Source of the DNA: Verrucomicrobiota bacterium
Lineage (GTDB): Bacteria; Verrucomicrobiota; Verrucomicrobiia; Limisphaerales; UBA9464
NCBI GenBank assembly: GCA_025354845.1
Contig: JANXMD010000162.1
Location: 1-5,576, forward strand
Direction: 5' to 3'
Length of the DNA stretch: 5,576 nucleotides
Shown here: positions 4,762-5,576 of the stretch, one piece after another
How positions within the stretch are numbered: the stretch's first letter is position 1
Layout: the number at the start of each line of letters is the position of its first letter
Made by a program: the position numbers and the translations under genes
The notes under the pieces: generated by a model
Told to the model about the DNA's origin: nothing
What the model saw: the letters and a program-made list of their open reading frames with translations, nothing else
Databases searched by the model: none

Positions 4762-5576
4762 GTGAGCGAACCGATCCTCAGTGCCCGCGGCTTGGTCCGA
4801 CGTTACGGCACCCGCGTGGCGGTCGATGGCTTCCATCTTGAGGTGCAACCCGGGGAGGCGGTGGGGCTTCTCGGTCCCAATGGTGCCGGGAAGACGACCA
4901 CGATTTCCATGCTCGCCGGACTCATCCGACCCGATGCCGGCGAAGTTCGGATCGGTGGCGAGACCATCCGCGAGGAAACCGATCCCCGAAAACGCTGGGT
5001 CGGTCTGGTGCCACAGGAGTTGGCGCTCTATGGCGAGGTCTCCGCGCTGGAGAATCTTCGGTTCTTTGGCGCGTTGCAGGGGCTCACTGGCGACACGCTG
5101 AAGCGCCGCTGCGGCGAGGTGCTGGAAATCGTCGGCCTCTCGAACCGCGCCGAAGACCGCGTAAAGACGTTTTCAGGTGGCATGAAGCGCCGGCTTAACC
5201 TCGCGGCCGCCTTGGTGCACGATCCGCAGTTGCTGCTGCTCGACGAACCGACGGTCGGCGTCGATCCCCAGAGCCGAAACGCCATCTTCGACAACGTCGA
5301 ACTGCTCCGTCGTGCCGGCAAAACGCTGCTCTATACCACGCATTACATGGAGGAGGTGGAGCGGTTGTGCGATCGCGTGGTCATCATGGATCACGGCCGA
5401 GTGGTGGCGGACGACTCCGTTTCGGATCTTCGGCGCCGTGCCAGTGCGGTGGGGCGACTGAGCTTTGAAATTGCGGCGTCGGCGTTGCCCGCGGATCAGT
5501 GGCTCCCGCGAATCGTCGGGCTGGAGGCTGTCCGTCATGCGGAACTCGCCGGCAACCGGCTGCTCCTCGAAGTGAC
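4762..5576 (+). CDS. ABC transporter ATP-binding protein, ABC-2/CcmA-type exporter (3' end outside window)
   Basis: This is the ATP-hydrolysing subunit of an ABC-2-type exporter (COG1131-like; drug, lipid or polysaccharide export). It works as a cytoplasmic dimer with a membrane permease. The 271 visible residues begin (M)SEPILSARGLVRRYG. Counting from GTG 4762, Walker A GPNGAGKT is at 38-45, the Q-loop VPQELALYGE at 83-92 with Gln85, the ABC signature FSGGMKRR at 137-144, Walker B LLLLDEP at 157-163 with Glu162, the D-loop GVDPQSR at 166-172, and the switch His194 in TTHYMEE. All catalytic motifs are intact. After about residue 225 a divergent C-terminal extension typical of such ATPases begins and is cut by the window end. 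GTG 4762 is preferred over ATG 4753 for its ribosome-binding-site spacing. The permease is expected downstream. The substrate cannot be inferred. Confidence 0.93.
   Translation, partial: MSEPILSARGLVRRYGTRVAVDGFHLEVQPGEAVGLLGPNGAGKTTTISMLAGLIRPDAGEVRIGGETIREETDPRKRWVGLVPQELALYGEVSALENLRFFGALQGLTGDTLKRRCGEVLEIVGLSNRAEDRVKTFSGGMKRRLNLAAALVHDPQLLLLDEPTVGVDPQSRNAIFDNVELLRRAGKTLLYTTHYMEEVERLCDRVVIMDHGRVVADDSVSDLRRRASAVGRLSFEIAASALPADQWLPRIVGLEAVRHAELAGNRLLLEV

Overview
The window is a GC-rich, densely coded stretch of bacterial chromosome. It most resembles a Verrucomicrobiota genome, perhaps of the Limisphaerales/Pedosphaera type. The best clue is a small lipoprotein that I recognise as the TIGR04073 'exosortase system-associated' family, which is typical of exosortase-bearing Verrucomicrobiota. 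A secreted WD40-like protein, whose ends resemble those of planctomycete/verrucomicrobial WD40 kinases, and the scarcity of Shine-Dalgarno sequences fit this view. The placement is an inference from protein families; no rRNA or other taxonomic marker is present.

Layout. From 1 to 3206 all genes are on the + strand: the 3' end of tatC (1-337), the TIGR04073-type lipoprotein (434-859), a strong intrinsic terminator (895-922), ispE (928-1803), ppnP (1870-2196) and a Tat-exported, RbsB-like substrate-binding protein (2253-3206). A secreted beta-propeller protein lies on the - strand (4663-3236) and converges on the binding-protein gene with a 29-base gap. After a 98-base divergent intergenic region, an ABC-2-type exporter ATPase starts on the + strand (4762, or possibly 4753) and runs off the window end. 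Its permease is presumably just outside.

Functional picture. TatC is the substrate-recognition core of the twin-arginine export machine, and the binding protein carries a twin-arginine-like leader (RRTFL). It is therefore a plausible client of the pathway encoded at the left edge. IspE is the MEP-pathway kinase for isoprenoid precursors. PpnP splits nucleosides into base and (deoxy)ribose-1-phosphate. It sits 56 bases before a ribose-family binding protein, which hints at nucleoside or pentose salvage, but no permease or ATPase for that binding protein is present. The lipoprotein, the propeller and the ABC ATPase point to envelope functions of unknown detail.

Most of the window is ordinary housekeeping and envelope sequence. 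The points worth a second look are the terminator hairpin five bases before the ispE start, the conflicting start signals of the lipoprotein, the kinase-less WD40 protein, and several starts preceded by pyrimidine-rich leaders instead of ribosome-binding sites. I found no phage, IS, CRISPR, tRNA or rRNA feature, and no clear sign of an undescribed multi-gene system.
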